Shown here one piece after another: positions 1 to 9,800 of a stretch of 64,000 nt of DNA (positions within the stretch are counted from its first letter, which is position 1; each line of letters begins with the position of its first letter). The translations under genes and the position numbers were made by a program. Source of the stretch: Prevotella sp. (GTDB lineage Bacteria > Bacteroidota > Bacteroidia > Bacteroidales > Bacteroidaceae); the NCBI GenBank assembly GCA_017410365.1, contig JAFQQY010000033.1, forward strand, positions 1-64,000, written 5' to 3'. A model generated the notes under the pieces. That model was not told the origin of the DNA. It saw nothing but the letters and a program-made list of their open reading frames with translations, and ran no database searches.

Positions 1-389
1 CCCGCCACTCCTACCAACGATAATACATGGTTTCAATCCACGCACCCACATGGGGTGCGACATCCGTGTGCGCATAGAAACGTTTACTCTCTGAGGTTTC
101 AATCCACGCACCCACATGGGGTGCGACGAGGCGGGCGTGCCGTTGCCGTATTGCATATCAAGTTTCAATCCACGCACCCACATGGGGTGCGACCACCTGT
201 ACTTGCATCCTGCATACCATACGTCTGTTTCAATCCACGCACCCACATGGGGTGCGACTACAGGCAGGTTAAAGTTACCGTATGTCTGCGAGTTTCAATC
301 CACGCACCCACATGGGGTGCGACTTCACAGCATCCATTAAGAAGATGCTAAGAGTAAGTTTCAATCCACGCACCCACATGGGGTGCGAC
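1..389 (-). CRISPR. Type I-C CRISPR array, leader-proximal end
   Basis: Six identical 32-bp repeats are visible at 30-61, 96-127, 162-193, 227-258, 292-323 and 358-389. On the plus strand they begin GTTTCAATCCACGCA and end GGGGTGCGAC, with an internal palindrome (GCACCC/GGGTGC). Five complete spacers are 33 or 34 nt long, and bases 1-29 are part of a sixth, so the array continues left of the window. The reverse complement ends GTGGATTGAAAC, the usual 3' end of type I-C repeats, so the crRNA is transcribed on the minus strand, leftwards, away from cas2. I saw no match by eye between a spacer and the rest of the window. Small reading frames in the array are repeat artefacts. Confidence 0.98.
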
Positions 390-555
390 TGTATAAGTGC
401 AAAATTACTAATAATTAGATAATTAGAAGTTGTTTTTTGCGAATATATTTTTTAATATGCCAATTATACTTTGACAAGATTCTGATAATTCTATAAGTTA
501 TTAATATAGAGAGAGTGCGAAAATGTGGGCTTTTTTGTATCACTTTATATTCGCA
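390..555 (-). promoter_or_regulatory. CRISPR leader
   Basis: This AT-rich stretch lies between the last repeat and the end of cas2. Position and repeat orientation make it the leader, holding the promoter for the leftward array transcript and the site where Cas1-Cas2 add spacers. No gene fits in it. The promoter itself was not pinpointed. Confidence 0.8.
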
Positions 556-846
556 TTATATTATTAAAGGGTCATTTACATTAAAAGATGTTGTTTTGCC
601 TAATGTTATGGTATGGAGTTTACTATTATTGTTTATTCTGTAGAAACGGATGCTATCAGATTGGTTGTCAATGATAGAAGACAACTTGCTTTTTAAAATA
701 GCGAACTGCGCTTCTGTTACTTCACACTCAAATACAGAGTTCTGGACACGTTGCCCATAGTCTTTACAAACTTTGGCAACTTGCCTTAATCTTTTCTGAC
801 CTTCTTCGCTAATGGTTTCTACGTCGTAAGTTATTAGTATGGTCAT
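556..846 (-). CDS. cas2: CRISPR-associated endonuclease Cas2 (type I-C)
   Basis: The gene encodes 96 residues, normal for Cas2, the small ferredoxin-fold partner of Cas1 in the spacer-integration complex. The N-terminus reads MTILITYDVET, with the conserved Asp after the first beta strand (YDV), followed by a helix of the form GQKRLRQVAKVCKDYG and the NSVFEC strand typical of the family. It lies 4 bp downstream of cas1 and is the last gene of the minus-strand cas operon, directly before the leader and array. Nothing looks broken. The adaptation module therefore appears intact even though the effector gene upstream is interrupted. Confidence 0.95.
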   Translation of the reverse strand: MTILITYDVETISEEGQKRLRQVAKVCKDYGQRVQNSVFECEVTEAQFAILKSKLSSIIDNQSDSIRFYRINNNSKLHTITLGKTTSFNVNDPLII

Positions 847-850
847 TCTA

Positions 851-1873
851 TTATTTAATTATGAAAACAGGATAATCGTCTATGTCGTTTCTCAAATATC
901 TGGCTAACAGCATGGCTTGTGTATAAGGCAACAGACCTATTGGTATTTTTTCGTTTAGATATGGGTGAGATATGATGTCTTTTTTCCTATTTTGCCATGC
1001 AGATATAAAGGTCTTGCGGCCATTGTCTGTTAGGATTACACCTTTCTCACCTTGATACAAGAAGTCAGTCTTTGCAATCTGTCTTTTGTTAATTAGCGAT
1101 AACACAAATCTGTCTCCAAGATATGCTCTAAGTTCTTCCATTAAATCCAAAGACAAAGAAGTGCGCCCTGGACGCAATGAGTGCAAGAAGCCGACATAAG
1201 GATCAAGTCCAACAGTCTCTAATGCGGCAGTAATATCGTTTGCTATAAGGGTATAGGCCAAAGATAACATAGCATTAATCGCATCTTTTGGAGGTCGGCG
1301 GTTTCTGCCTGAAAAAGGAAAATCACATTTTTGCTGTATTATCAGATTGGGGAATGCATTGAAATAATGGTTTGCAGCCATGCCTTCAATACCCATAACA
1401 TCAGATTTGCTTCCTGCACGCAAGATATGTTGTTTGCATATATCTAAATTCTTTGCCGCCTCTTCTACTTCTATGTTGTCGCCATAGTCTCTTATGAATC
1501 TTCTAAGTATATTGCGGTAGTTCTGTATCTTTCCTGCAATCATTAATTTAGAAAGATGTAGAGAACAGTTTTCATCTTCAGAAAGTTGGTATTGGGCTTT
1601 TCGCAAAAATACATTTCCCTTTGTTCCTCCTTGGATTCTGCTAATAAATCTGCCATGAGGGGAAAGGAATGTTAATGAAACTCCATTGTCAGTACAGAGT
1701 TTCATTAATCCTGGACTTGCTCCCATATATCCAAATGTAACAATAGATTCTATGTTAATAATTGGAATTCGGAAAACTTCTTCTTGCTTTATGGATACAA
1801 CAACGTTCATTCCATCCTTGCTTAGATATGATTCTGGCGTTGTTATGTAAAGGGTATTAAGTAGTTTCCTCAT
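851..1873 (-). CDS. cas1: CRISPR-associated integrase Cas1 (type I-C)
   Basis: This is a 340-residue Cas1 of the I-C subtype, the integrase that inserts new spacers at the leader end of the array. The N-terminal beta domain starts MRKLLNTLYITTPESYLS. The helical catalytic domain carries the segments EGMAANHYFNAF (catalytic Glu), DPYVGFLHSLRPGR (catalytic His) and SLDLMEELR (acidic residues). The start overlaps the end of cas4 by 17 bp, which points to translational coupling in one transcript. Length and motifs are complete. Expression now depends on a promoter downstream of, or inside, the element that splits cas8c. Confidence 0.96.
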   Translation of the reverse strand: MRKLLNTLYITTPESYLSKDGMNVVVSIKQEEVFRIPIINIESIVTFGYMGASPGLMKLCTDNGVSLTFLSPHGRFISRIQGGTKGNVFLRKAQYQLSEDENCSLHLSKLMIAGKIQNYRNILRRFIRDYGDNIEVEEAAKNLDICKQHILRAGSKSDVMGIEGMAANHYFNAFPNLIIQQKCDFPFSGRNRRPPKDAINAMLSLAYTLIANDITAALETVGLDPYVGFLHSLRPGRTSLSLDLMEELRAYLGDRFVLSLINKRQIAKTDFLYQGEKGVILTDNGRKTFISAWQNRKKDIISHPYLNEKIPIGLLPYTQAMLLARYLRNDIDDYPVFIIK

Positions 1874-2528
1874 ACAGATTTTTTTTTAAATAATAAGATG
1901 CTTTCGTGCAATTTGAAGATTCTGGCATGCAAATGTCTTTAAGTGAACATTTCATGCAATGCTTGCCGTAATTGATAGGAGGCAATTTGCCATCTTTGTA
2001 TATAGCATGCATTGCCGACGCGCACGAAGCGACTATATCGCGCAAATATTCTGTTATTGCTATTTCTTCCCGATGATGGGTTTCGCCGTAATATATTGCA
2101 CCTTTATCAATGCTTATTCCATATTGTTCTTCTAAACAAATTGCTTGTGCAGCCAGTTGTACCTCGTCAATTTCATTGCGTTTTGGTCTTCCGCGTTTAT
2201 ACTCTATTGGGTACAGGCGCCAATAACCGGGATATTTTGGATGGCATATACTGTTGGTTTCATCATCAGAAGGATGTAGTTCAACAATATCAGTTATTCC
2301 ATATAGTCCTAATTCATGTGATGCAATATTTACAGAACGCAGTGTAATATATTCGCCATGTTTCTGACGATATGAGGGTTCATCTACATGTTTGTGCAGA
2401 ATTTCCCCCTCAATGGTAAGATGATTGTCTTCCCATTGCTGGTCTATATGGATTAATGCCCATTGTCGGGGACAGAACCTAAAGTGCTGAATCCCCGACA
2501 GCATGAGCATATCTTCGTCGTTGTACAT
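1857..2528 (-). CDS. cas4: CRISPR-associated exonuclease Cas4
   Basis: This is a 223-residue Cas4, a PD-(D/E)XK nuclease with an iron-sulfur cluster that trims prespacers and selects the PAM side. Visible hallmarks are the first cluster cysteine in FRFCPRQWAL, the nuclease core residues in ITDIVEL and PIEYKRGRPK, the QLAAQA motif, and the C-terminal cysteine group CMKCSLKDIC that completes the cluster. It starts 2 bp after cas7c and overlaps cas1. All catalytic and cluster residues are in place, so it looks functional. Confidence 0.95.
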   Translation of the reverse strand: MYNDEDMLMLSGIQHFRFCPRQWALIHIDQQWEDNHLTIEGEILHKHVDEPSYRQKHGEYITLRSVNIASHELGLYGITDIVELHPSDDETNSICHPKYPGYWRLYPIEYKRGRPKRNEIDEVQLAAQAICLEEQYGISIDKGAIYYGETHHREEIAITEYLRDIVASCASAMHAIYKDGKLPPINYGKHCMKCSLKDICMPESSNCTKASYYLKKNLYEETT

Positions 2529-2530
2529 TA

Positions 2531-3415
2531 TTAAATCAGTTCCTCGATAGTAACACCTTGAGGTAAATTGTCTTTGTCGATATTTACATTGTAATCAGAG
2601 AAAGAGCGTGGTACATCAACGTCTTGTTTCTTTTCTACTTTTACAAGGTCGAACAATTTGTTAGCAGGGGCATTACCGAGTACTGATTCATGCTTGAACA
2701 CAATCAATTTCTGTGCGCTCATCAATCCTCGGGCAGCAGAGCGATCGATATCGAACATGTTTTTCAAAGCATCCCAAAAAAGTTCCATATCCTCTTCTGA
2801 GAATCCTGTCTGATTGGCTAAATTTGCAGAAATAAAACCATGGCAAACGTAGAGACCATAAGGAACTGTGGCTTTACGACCTTGTATCCCCACTTGAGAT
2901 TCGTAACTCTTTTCTTCATCCCTTGCAGCACAAACTGTCAATGCATGTTCCATTGAGACTATCGGGTCGCAACTTCTTGCGAAGGTCATTTGTATAGCCC
3001 CTCGTACCTGTCCTGCATTTGCACCTGTTGAAAGAACTGCTCCAAAAGTACGTACATCATAAAATTTTTCGCACATTCTCTTTCTTCCAGATTCGACCTG
3101 TTCTGGTTTTGCTTTATCTTTAACTTTTAATTCAATGCCTAAATCTTTATATGCATTTCTTATTTCCTTGTTAATAAATACTTCTTCTCCAGAAATTTCT
3201 TTTGATTTGACCAAAATATCATTTCCTTCAATTCCCGCTTTTGCTACTTGCACATAGTTCCTAACTTTACGCTTCAGGCAAACATCTGTTACAAGTCCCA
3301 TTCCTGTTTCTGCATCTACTCGTGGCAAGTTACCTGCGTCAGGGTCGCCATTAGGATTACCATCCTGTACATCAAAGATGTAAACGAAATCAATTCTGTT
3401 TTTAAGTTCTGACAT
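2531..3415 (-). CDS. cas7: Type I-C Cascade backbone protein Cas7 (Csd2)
   Basis: This 294-residue Csd2/Cas7c would form the crRNA-binding filament of the type I-C interference complex. The N-terminus has the family signature FVYIFDVQDGNPNGDPD followed by LPRVDAETG. Further on are GAVLSTG and GQVRGAIQMTFARS, both typical of the RAMP-fold backbone subunit. It sits 20 bp downstream of the severed 3' end of cas8c and 2 bp upstream of cas4. The gene is intact, but a complete Cascade is not expected because its large subunit gene is split by the mobile element. Confidence 0.95.
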   Translation of the reverse strand: MSELKNRIDFVYIFDVQDGNPNGDPDAGNLPRVDAETGMGLVTDVCLKRKVRNYVQVAKAGIEGNDILVKSKEISGEEVFINKEIRNAYKDLGIELKVKDKAKPEQVESGRKRMCEKFYDVRTFGAVLSTGANAGQVRGAIQMTFARSCDPIVSMEHALTVCAARDEEKSYESQVGIQGRKATVPYGLYVCHGFISANLANQTGFSEEDMELFWDALKNMFDIDRSAARGLMSAQKLIVFKHESVLGNAPANKLFDLVKVEKKQDVDVPRSFSDYNVNIDKDNLPQGVTIEELI

Positions 3416-3434
3416 AATAGTATGATTTTAATTG

Positions 3435-3724
3435 TTATTCTTCGTTATTATTCTCTTCGCTCTTTATAAAAAAGTCTTGGCGTTGGTGATAATAGCCAAT
3501 GAAGAAACGCCCTTGGTCATCCATGCTAAGATGATTGGGGAACCCTTTTAGTTTATTAATTATCTCTTGTTTCTTCCTTTCGAAAAGAATCATATCTTTT
3601 CTGTCAAGTTTATCAGAATGATGAACTGAAAGATTTAAGATTGTAGGTAAAACCGTTGATGGTGCAGTTGAAGCGGAGTTCATGTAATTACTTCTTAGAT
3701 TTGTGAAATAGTCATTCTCACGAT
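3435..3724 (-). pseudogene. cas8c: 3' fragment of cas8c (csd1), severed by the mobile element
   Basis: Translated on the minus strand from the element boundary, this reads as the last 93 residues of Cas8c. It contains NYMNSASTAPSTVLPTIL, HHSDKLDRKD and the family C-terminal signature LSMDDQGRFFIGYYHQRQ. An ATG within it (3681-3683) could start an 82-residue peptide. The other 497 native residues lie 14.5 kb away at 18262-19752. Joining the halves and counting CTCACGAT once keeps the frame and gives about 590 residues. The gene is a clean insertion mutant, not decayed. Cas11c, known in other I-C systems to be made from an internal start in the 3' part of cas8c, would also be disrupted. Confidence 0.93.
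3717..3724. repeat. Left target-site duplication CTCACGAT
   Basis: The eight bases CTCACGAT directly precede the left inverted repeat and recur at 18262-18269 directly after the right inverted repeat. Eight base pairs is the duplication length known for IS1595-family transposition. The duplicated bases belong to cas8c codons (Arg-Glu with neighbours). Confidence 0.9.
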
Positions 3725-3749
3725 GGTGACAGCATACGAAAAGACCCTA
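3725..3749. repeat. Left terminal inverted repeat of the transposon
   Basis: The outermost 25 bp begin GGTGAC and contain TACGAAAA. Aligned to the reverse complement of 18237-18261, 20 of 25 positions match: GGTGAC, TACGAAAA and ACCC are shared, and the mismatches are scattered. This is the expected outer recognition sequence for the DDE transposase at 16285-17403. Confidence 0.87.
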
Positions 3750-4281
3750 AACCCGTGACAAAATTTCTTGAAACCCCAATAAATAAAGGCGTCACGGCAA
3801 ATGGCGACAATTCGGAAAAATTTGGTAAAAACCACACTAAATCACTGGATTTTGTCATGAAAACCACACTAAAAGCCACTAAAAAGCCACGATTTTCTGT
3901 AAACTGCCATTAAAAAGTGGCTCTAAGACCATGTATGGCCACGGAAGAGCCACGAAAATTTGCCCAGAGTTTATAAAATCAGCTAAGCAACTCAAAAGAC
4001 CGCCTATGTGCCGTTGCTTAATTTCTTGGTCGGTGGTCTAAGAGGTTGCGTGGTATAGTGTTAGCACTTTGTTAGAAACCCCAATTATAATTTTCTCATA
4101 AGGATTGTAAAAATCCGTAGTACAGAAAAATTGAAGAATCATAAAACGATGCCCGCCTATTGTCTGAGAAGATAGTAGGCGGTTTTATTTGTCGTATGAT
4201 TTTTCAATCATATCTCAAATAAGTCTTTTACAACGCAATTATTAAGATAAATGTAAGACATAATTTGAAACAAAGAACGAT
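3750..4281. other. Left end of the transposon, gene-free
   Basis: No credible coding frame is present over about 530 bp. The stretch holds several GCCACG/GTCACGG motifs, including GGCCACGGAAGAGCCACG at 3937-3954, which recurs almost unchanged near the right end (18204-18222). Such subterminal repeats could bind transposase. A hairpin with a T-rich tail follows at 4153-4190. The promoter for the fibre operon presumably lies here but could not be assigned with confidence. Confidence 0.6.
4153..4190 (+). terminator. Hairpin with T-rich tail upstream of the fibre operon
   Basis: CCGCCTATTGTCT pairs with AGATAGTAGGCGG across a short GAGA-type loop, allowing two G-T pairs, and is followed by TTTTATTT. 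It looks like a rho-independent terminator on the plus strand. It could insulate the fibre operon from transcription entering through the left end, or act as a 5' attenuator for it. Confidence 0.6.
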
Positions 4282-5115
4282 ATGGCAGATAGAGTACAAT
4301 TCCGCAGAGACTTGGCCGTTAATTGGTATGCCTATAACCCAATACTTTTGGAAGGTGAAGTCGCTTTTGACATAGACACCGACCAGTATAAAGTAGGTGA
4401 TGGCGTACATAATTGGCGTGACCTTGTATATCGTGGCTTACCTTGCGTTCAGCAAAAAGGTACGTCAACGACAACCCCAATGTCACAAAAGGCGGTCACG
4501 GATGAACTAACCGAAATGCAAGCCGAGATAGATGCCTTGGTAGCAGGTGCAAAGATGGCGGTTACGGTATCGCCTGCTTGCATATACAAGAATGCTGCTA
4601 CTGAGGTTACAATCACCGCAACGGTCAGCAATGTTACGCCATCCGAGATTTCAATCCGAGAGGATAGCCAAAGCGGTACAGTTATAGCAACGAATACTGA
4701 TGCAAGAAGTGTTTCGATAAGGAAAACTTATACTTTGAATGATAACCAAAAGTCTTTCTTTGGACTTTCGACTTATAAGAGCATTAATATTAACGGCAGC
4801 GTAAACCTGCAAGCACGTTATCCGATTTTCTATGGCTTTGGACGTACTGCCGCTGATATTGCCGTTTCAGGTTCAAGACTTTCGGCACGTACATCCGCCA
4901 CGGGTTCATATCCATCGGTTACGGCTGCGGAAGATGGCGTGAATTACTATATTCTTGTTCCAACGGACATTCCTGCATTGTCGAGTTTCACGATGGGTGG
5001 CGCTCCATACGTTATGACCAGTACAACGGAAACTATCGAGGGTGTAACATATCGGGTTTACAAGTCTGGAGCCATATATAACACTGGTGCAGTGGTTCAA
5101 GTTGTAGCATCCTAA
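4282..5115 (+). CDS. Tail-fibre-like protein with tropism-determinant-type N-terminus
   Basis: The gene encodes 277 residues with no signal peptide. Residues 1-55 (MADRVQFRRDLAVNWY, GEVAFDIDTDQYKVGDG) match the small N-terminal fold of phage receptor-binding proteins of the Mtd/tail-fibre type, seen again in the protein at 6612. A linker GTSTTTPMSQKAVTDEL, a motif I recognise from Bacteroidales phage fibres, leads into a short helix. A beta-rich C-terminal part of about 180 residues follows, of unknown fold. It is the first gene of a tightly packed plus-strand operon, 15 bp before the next. A virion attachment or fibre-tip role is inferred from these motifs; no phage structural gene lies nearby. 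Confidence 0.7.
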   Translation: MADRVQFRRDLAVNWYAYNPILLEGEVAFDIDTDQYKVGDGVHNWRDLVYRGLPCVQQKGTSTTTPMSQKAVTDELTEMQAEIDALVAGAKMAVTVSPACIYKNAATEVTITATVSNVTPSEISIREDSQSGTVIATNTDARSVSIRKTYTLNDNQKSFFGLSTYKSININGSVNLQARYPIFYGFGRTAADIAVSGSRLSARTSATGSYPSVTAAEDGVNYYILVPTDIPALSSFTMGGAPYVMTSTTETIEGVTYRVYKSGAIYNTGAVVQVVAS

Positions 5116-5130
5116 AACGGAAAAATAGAT

Positions 5131-6315
5131 ATGACAAAGAAGAATATTACAAAAGGAAAGATAGGAAATGCGCTTACCTCAACCGCTGCCGACCACGTTG
5201 TAGCAGTAGCGCATGATATTTTTGACGAGGCAAAGCAGCAGTATCAATCGGAGATAAATCAGAACAATCAAGGTGTTATAGACTTTCTTGGTGTAGTTGC
5301 TATCACGTCAGACTATTTCACCGATGGAGCGTATATTACGACTGGTGCTGCCATTGGTACGATTATAGACATGTACAATACAACCGCTAATGAAGATTAT
5401 CGGTGTGCAATATTGGAGTGTCTGCATGGTCAGAAATTTACTATAAACGGAGAGGGTGGCACTGGCGCACGTCTCTGGGCTTTCGTTGATACTAATGGTA
5501 AGTTATTGACAGTTGCTTCACCTAATGCCGCAGGAAAGAATATTGTCATTGAGGCACCTACTAACGCAAGATACGTTATTTTCAATGACTATGGTTGCAC
5601 TGGTACATTCTTTATCGGTGAAACTAAGGTTAATGAGAATAATGAGAAATTGCAGAAGATGCTGCGCACTGTCACTAATGACACGTATCTTTCTGCGCTG
5701 ATAGATGGTGAGGGTCATATCCTTTGTGCATTTAAGACTGATGGTGAGGTATATATACCAAAAGGAATGTCCGAGGATGCGAAGAAAGCCGTTACTGCAC
5801 TCAACGTTTCACTTAACGATGAAGTAGAGGCACGTTCCAAGGTCATACGAGAGATTGAGCATAGCGATGGTCAGCAGTATCTATATGCCATTATAGACGC
5901 AGAGAGCAATGTTCTTTTGGCTTGCTATGAAGATGGTACTACATATATTCCAAAGGGAGTTCCCGAAGATGTTAAGAAGATTGTCAAGTTATTAGATGCA
6001 CGTTTGAACTTTCTTGAAGACAAAGTAAAGATTAGCAATCGTTCAGACTTTATTCTTGCTTTTGAGGATGCAGATGGTAAACTGCTTGGCGGTTGGAAAC
6101 TTGATGGCTCTTTATTCGTTCCAAGGGGTATGACGGAAGATGCTCGCAAGGCATTGGAAGATAACGTACTTTGTATTGAAATGGATGATGAAACGGGTGA
6201 TGTCTATGGTTTGTTTGGTGAAGATGGTAATATCGAGGACGTGACTATGGACGAGGAAACTGGCGATATAGTAGCCACGATGAGAGTAGAAGCAACAACA
6301 TTAATAAAAGAATAA
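5131..6315 (+). CDS. Fibre-like protein with three short internal repeats
   Basis: The gene encodes 394 residues without a signal peptide. After an N-terminal region (MTKKNITKGKIGNALTST) and a beta-rich domain, three repeats follow from about residue 185, each reading roughly Y/F-x-x-A-x-x-D-x-x-G/S-x-x-L, then K/E-D-G-x-x-Y/F-x-P-K/R-G-x-x-E-D. Examples are YIPKGMSEDAKK, YIPKGVPEDVKK and FVPRGMTEDARK. The same repeat occurs in the 1035-residue protein downstream, so the two share a modular stalk. The C-terminus is very acidic (DDETGD, DEETGD). The gene is 4 bp before the next one. A stalk or adaptor in a fibre-like assembly is the best guess. Confidence 0.6.
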   Translation: MTKKNITKGKIGNALTSTAADHVVAVAHDIFDEAKQQYQSEINQNNQGVIDFLGVVAITSDYFTDGAYITTGAAIGTIIDMYNTTANEDYRCAILECLHGQKFTINGEGGTGARLWAFVDTNGKLLTVASPNAAGKNIVIEAPTNARYVIFNDYGCTGTFFIGETKVNENNEKLQKMLRTVTNDTYLSALIDGEGHILCAFKTDGEVYIPKGMSEDAKKAVTALNVSLNDEVEARSKVIREIEHSDGQQYLYAIIDAESNVLLACYEDGTTYIPKGVPEDVKKIVKLLDARLNFLEDKVKISNRSDFILAFEDADGKLLGGWKLDGSLFVPRGMTEDARKALEDNVLCIEMDDETGDVYGLFGEDGNIEDVTMDEETGDIVATMRVEATTLIKE

Positions 6316-6319
6316 GAAT

Positions 6320-6598
6320 ATGGGAATAGTTAAAAAGTGGCTTGGTCGTTTGCCCGTAGTCGTAGGTGACAGCTGGGAAGATGGCAAGCCTTATCTCAAA
6401 AAAAATCGGGTCATACTATTTGGCAGTGAATTTGAGTCCAAAGAGGATAATAATCTTACACCGCCAGCAACGTATGACGAGGAAGCAAAGACTGTTACGT
6501 TCAACACTGAAAAGTGGCGTATTATTTCCAATGGTACTGACGCATGGTTAGCTGCCCAGAAAATCGACCAGATTGAGGGCGGTTTTGCCGTAGAATAA
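6320..6598 (+). CDS. Small fibre-operon protein, unknown
   Basis: This is a 92-residue protein with no signal peptide and no recognised domain (MGIVKKWLGRLPVVVGDSWE). It ends EGGFAVE, resembling the EGGFTLN ending of the protein at 6612, which hints at a shared C-terminal interaction tail. Spacing of 4 bp upstream and 13 bp downstream places it firmly in the fibre operon. Its small size and position suggest a connector or adaptor between larger fibre subunits, but that is inference from context only. Confidence 0.6.
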   Translation: MGIVKKWLGRLPVVVGDSWEDGKPYLKKNRVILFGSEFESKEDNNLTPPATYDEEAKTVTFNTEKWRIISNGTDAWLAAQKIDQIEGGFAVE

Positions 6599-6611
6599 AA
6601 CCGAATGAGTT

Positions 6612-6872
6612 ATGGCAGACAGAATGCAATTCAGACGAGACACTAAAGCAAATTGGGCGCATTACAATCCAATCCTATTTGATGGTGAGGTTGGTATTTG
6701 CACCGATGATGCTAATCTCTATAAGGTTGGTAATGGTGTTGACGCTTGGAACTCACTGCCCTTTCGTGGTTTTGATGGTACGGTGGTTCATACTACAGGA
6801 AACAGTACTAATGCGGTAATGTCACAAAAGGCGGTTACTGAGGAATTAGAGGGTGGTTTTACTTTGAATTAA
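6612..6872 (+). CDS. Minimal tropism-determinant-type N-terminal domain protein
   Basis: This 86-residue protein begins MADRMQFRRDTKANWAHYN and continues GEVGICTDDANLYKVGNG, a clear paralogue of residues 1-60 of the protein at 4282. It then has the linker GNSTNAVMSQKAVTEEL and stops, so it is only the attachment domain without a distal domain. It may be a standalone adaptor, or the remains of a once longer fibre. It sits 13 bp after the previous gene and 24 bp before the large CotH-like protein. Confidence 0.65.
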   Translation: MADRMQFRRDTKANWAHYNPILFDGEVGICTDDANLYKVGNGVDAWNSLPFRGFDGTVVHTTGNSTNAVMSQKAVTEELEGGFTLN

Positions 6873-6896
6873 CAAATTTCGTAATATTTCAATTAT

Positions 6897-9800
6897 ATGG
6901 GACAAATAGTAACAAAAAACGCAAGACCTAAGAGAGCGAATTTAATCGCAATCCAGACTGGTTCTTGGTCTGACTATGTGCCCTCTGCTAATGAGTTCAT
7001 CTTGGTTGATACGACCAATAGCATGACCGAGGGCGGTGAGGGCAAGTTTGATGCTTACATTGTCGGTGATGGTACTACCAAGGCACGGGATTTGAAGTTA
7101 TACGCAGACCAGCGTTTGATTTCAAATGACACCTATATCTTGGCGTTTACTGATGGTGAGGGCAGGGTTTTAATCGGTGTCCGCAAGGATGGTTCAACCT
7201 ATGTCGCAAAGGGTATTCCAGAAGACACAAGAAAGGAGTTGAACAACATTCTCAGTACGCTTGCTCAAATGGAGACTGATTGGTCACCAGAAATCTCTAA
7301 GTTGCAGTACGTTTTCATGATTCATCAGAATGACTACCTAACGGCATTTGTTGATATGCTCAACAATTTCCTATTCGGTGTCACAGCCAATGGTGATTTA
7401 GAAACGGCACGTAACATCATTATGAACAATACCAAGTTCTATGAGGGAGAGGGTGACGATGCGTTGTTCCACATCATCGATTCAAAACGTACTGTACTGC
7501 TCGACATTCTCAGCAATGGTCATATCGTTGCTGGTAACGGCATAACGCTTGACGGACGTAATAGCGGTGTATTCTATCGCAATTCGTTTGACTATCTCTT
7601 TGCTATGACGGATGCTAATGGTAAGGTATTGCTTGCCTATGACAAGCGCAAGGGTATCTACTGCCCGAAGATGACGGGTGTATTCGATGCCTATACCATT
7701 GACAACAAGGAGTATATCTTGGTATTTCTTGACCACAACGGCAATTTCCTTTGCGGTGTAAAGAAAGATGGCTCATTTGTAGCACCGAAGATTTCAATGG
7801 GTGGTATCAAGTACATTGAAAGTCCTGAGTTCATGTACGTTATTCTTGACGAGAGTGGTAAGATTCTTCAAGGCATCACCAGAAATGGAGAGACGTTTAT
7901 TCCAAAGGGTCAACCAGAGGAAACAAAGCAAGAAATTAAGGGAATGAAAAAACGTCTTGACACGTTGGAGGATATTCTCAATAACAGCGAGTTTAAGACT
8001 AAGGTTGACTATTCAGATAGTCCATTCCTACAAATACCAGAGCCACGTTATGCGGTAATTAATGTAATTTCTACCTTTAATCTGTCTAATCTCAGAAAGG
8101 CAGGATACAGCGGTGGTGTAAAGGGTGTAAACTATGACCTACCAACTCAGGTTGAGTTTTGGGATATGCAGGGTAATTACTTCAAGAAATGGACGTTAAT
8201 GTCTGCGCAAGGCAATTCGTCTATGGGATTCGTGAAGAAAAATCTCGCATTTGATTTTTTCAACCAAGACCCGACCGCAGAAGATTTTGATGAAGATGAT
8301 ACATTCTCATTCAGAATTGGAAATTGGGTTCCGCAAGATAGTTTCCATTTAAAAGCATATTATACAGACTTTTTCCGTGGCATTGGTCCATGTTCTTATG
8401 AACTTTATGAACGTATCGTAAAGACAAGAGGAAATAGAAAAGATAGACCTTGGAAGAAAGAACTGATTGATATGGATGCAATCGGAGTAACGTCCAAGAG
8501 TTTCGACAATCCTATTCAGGATGATTATGAACTGCAGTATGACACTGGTGCGCGTTGTTTCCCCGCAGGATTCCCTGTTATTGTTTTACAGAATGGCGTA
8601 TTCTATGGTGTGTACTCATGGCAGTTGAAGAAACACCGTGATAATATGCACCAGAGCAAATCAAAGCCTGAGCACATCCATCTTGACGGCACTCTTGCTC
8701 AGGCTTATATTTGGAATGGTAGAGCAAATATTGCTTGGGAGCAATTTGAAATTCGTAATCCTAAAAAATTGGTTTATGCTGAGCCGCATATTGATGCCGA
8801 AAGCGGAGATTATACATATAAGTACGATGGCGATGTAGCACAAGCAGAAATCGCAGGTACGGATGAAAAACTTGGTGCATATAAAGGCGATTGGTCTGCT
8901 GGGTATAATGATGGCAACGGCTATGAATTGAACGCTATTGTAAGATGGACTGACGAAAATAATGAAAAGCATTATTTCATCAATCAAGTAGATGATAACA
9001 AGAAAGAGCCTACTATTGATTTCGACAGAGAGAGAAATATTGATAAAGACCCTGACTTCAAGAACAAGACAAAGTGCGGCTGGATTAACTGCACTAATAC
9101 AGTTAAGGTGAAAGACTATATCATGAATCTTTCTGATAGAATTGCAGAATTGAAAGCCGCTGATGCCACTGGCGTATCTGCTGATGTTAAGGCTCTTTAT
9201 GAGCAATATTTCGACCCCGAAAATATTATTGACTACACCATCGTATCAGACCTTATCCGAAATGATGATGGTTATAGTAAGAACTGGCAGTGGTTCACTT
9301 ATGATGGTGTAAAGTGGTATGTCGGATTGTACGATGTTGACATGTCCTTTGGAGGTGACTTTAGAGGTGATAGGCTAAGAACTCCTATTAACTACCACAT
9401 GGGTACAAGCCTGAATATTCCTACTGGCTATATCAATAAGTATTACGATACAGAATTGAAAGCAAGATTCAAGGAATTGATGGACGCTGGTATTATCACC
9501 GCTGAGAGTATTTTCAGAATTGTCTATGATTGGACTATGCGTGTAAGCGAACATTACTTTGAGCAAGAATGGATTAAATGGTCTAATGCTCCATGTATTG
9601 GTGAAAGCGTTGTTAGAACGGCATATTGGGATGCTTTGCTTGATGAGCATAATAAGAAACTCACTATGACAGAGGCTCAGTTTAAGGCTCAAAATATCTA
9701 TGAGTTTGACCCAACCAACGTCAAAAAGGATGGAGATAATAATCCTATTTGGTATGACGAAGAGCATACAAAGACACTTGCTTATGCTGCTGGTGATAGA

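Noticed and set aside
55-351. Two open reading frames across the CRISPR array
   Set aside because: They consist of translated repeats (repeated STHPHGV or RTHMGCD) and spacers.
1-3724. A spacer targeting the DGR element or a gene in this window
   Set aside because: No match was found by eye to any of the five full spacers; a proper search is needed to exclude partial matches.
8661-9206. 181-codon minus-strand frame inside the CotH-like gene
   Set aside because: It is the antisense shadow of a well-supported coding frame.
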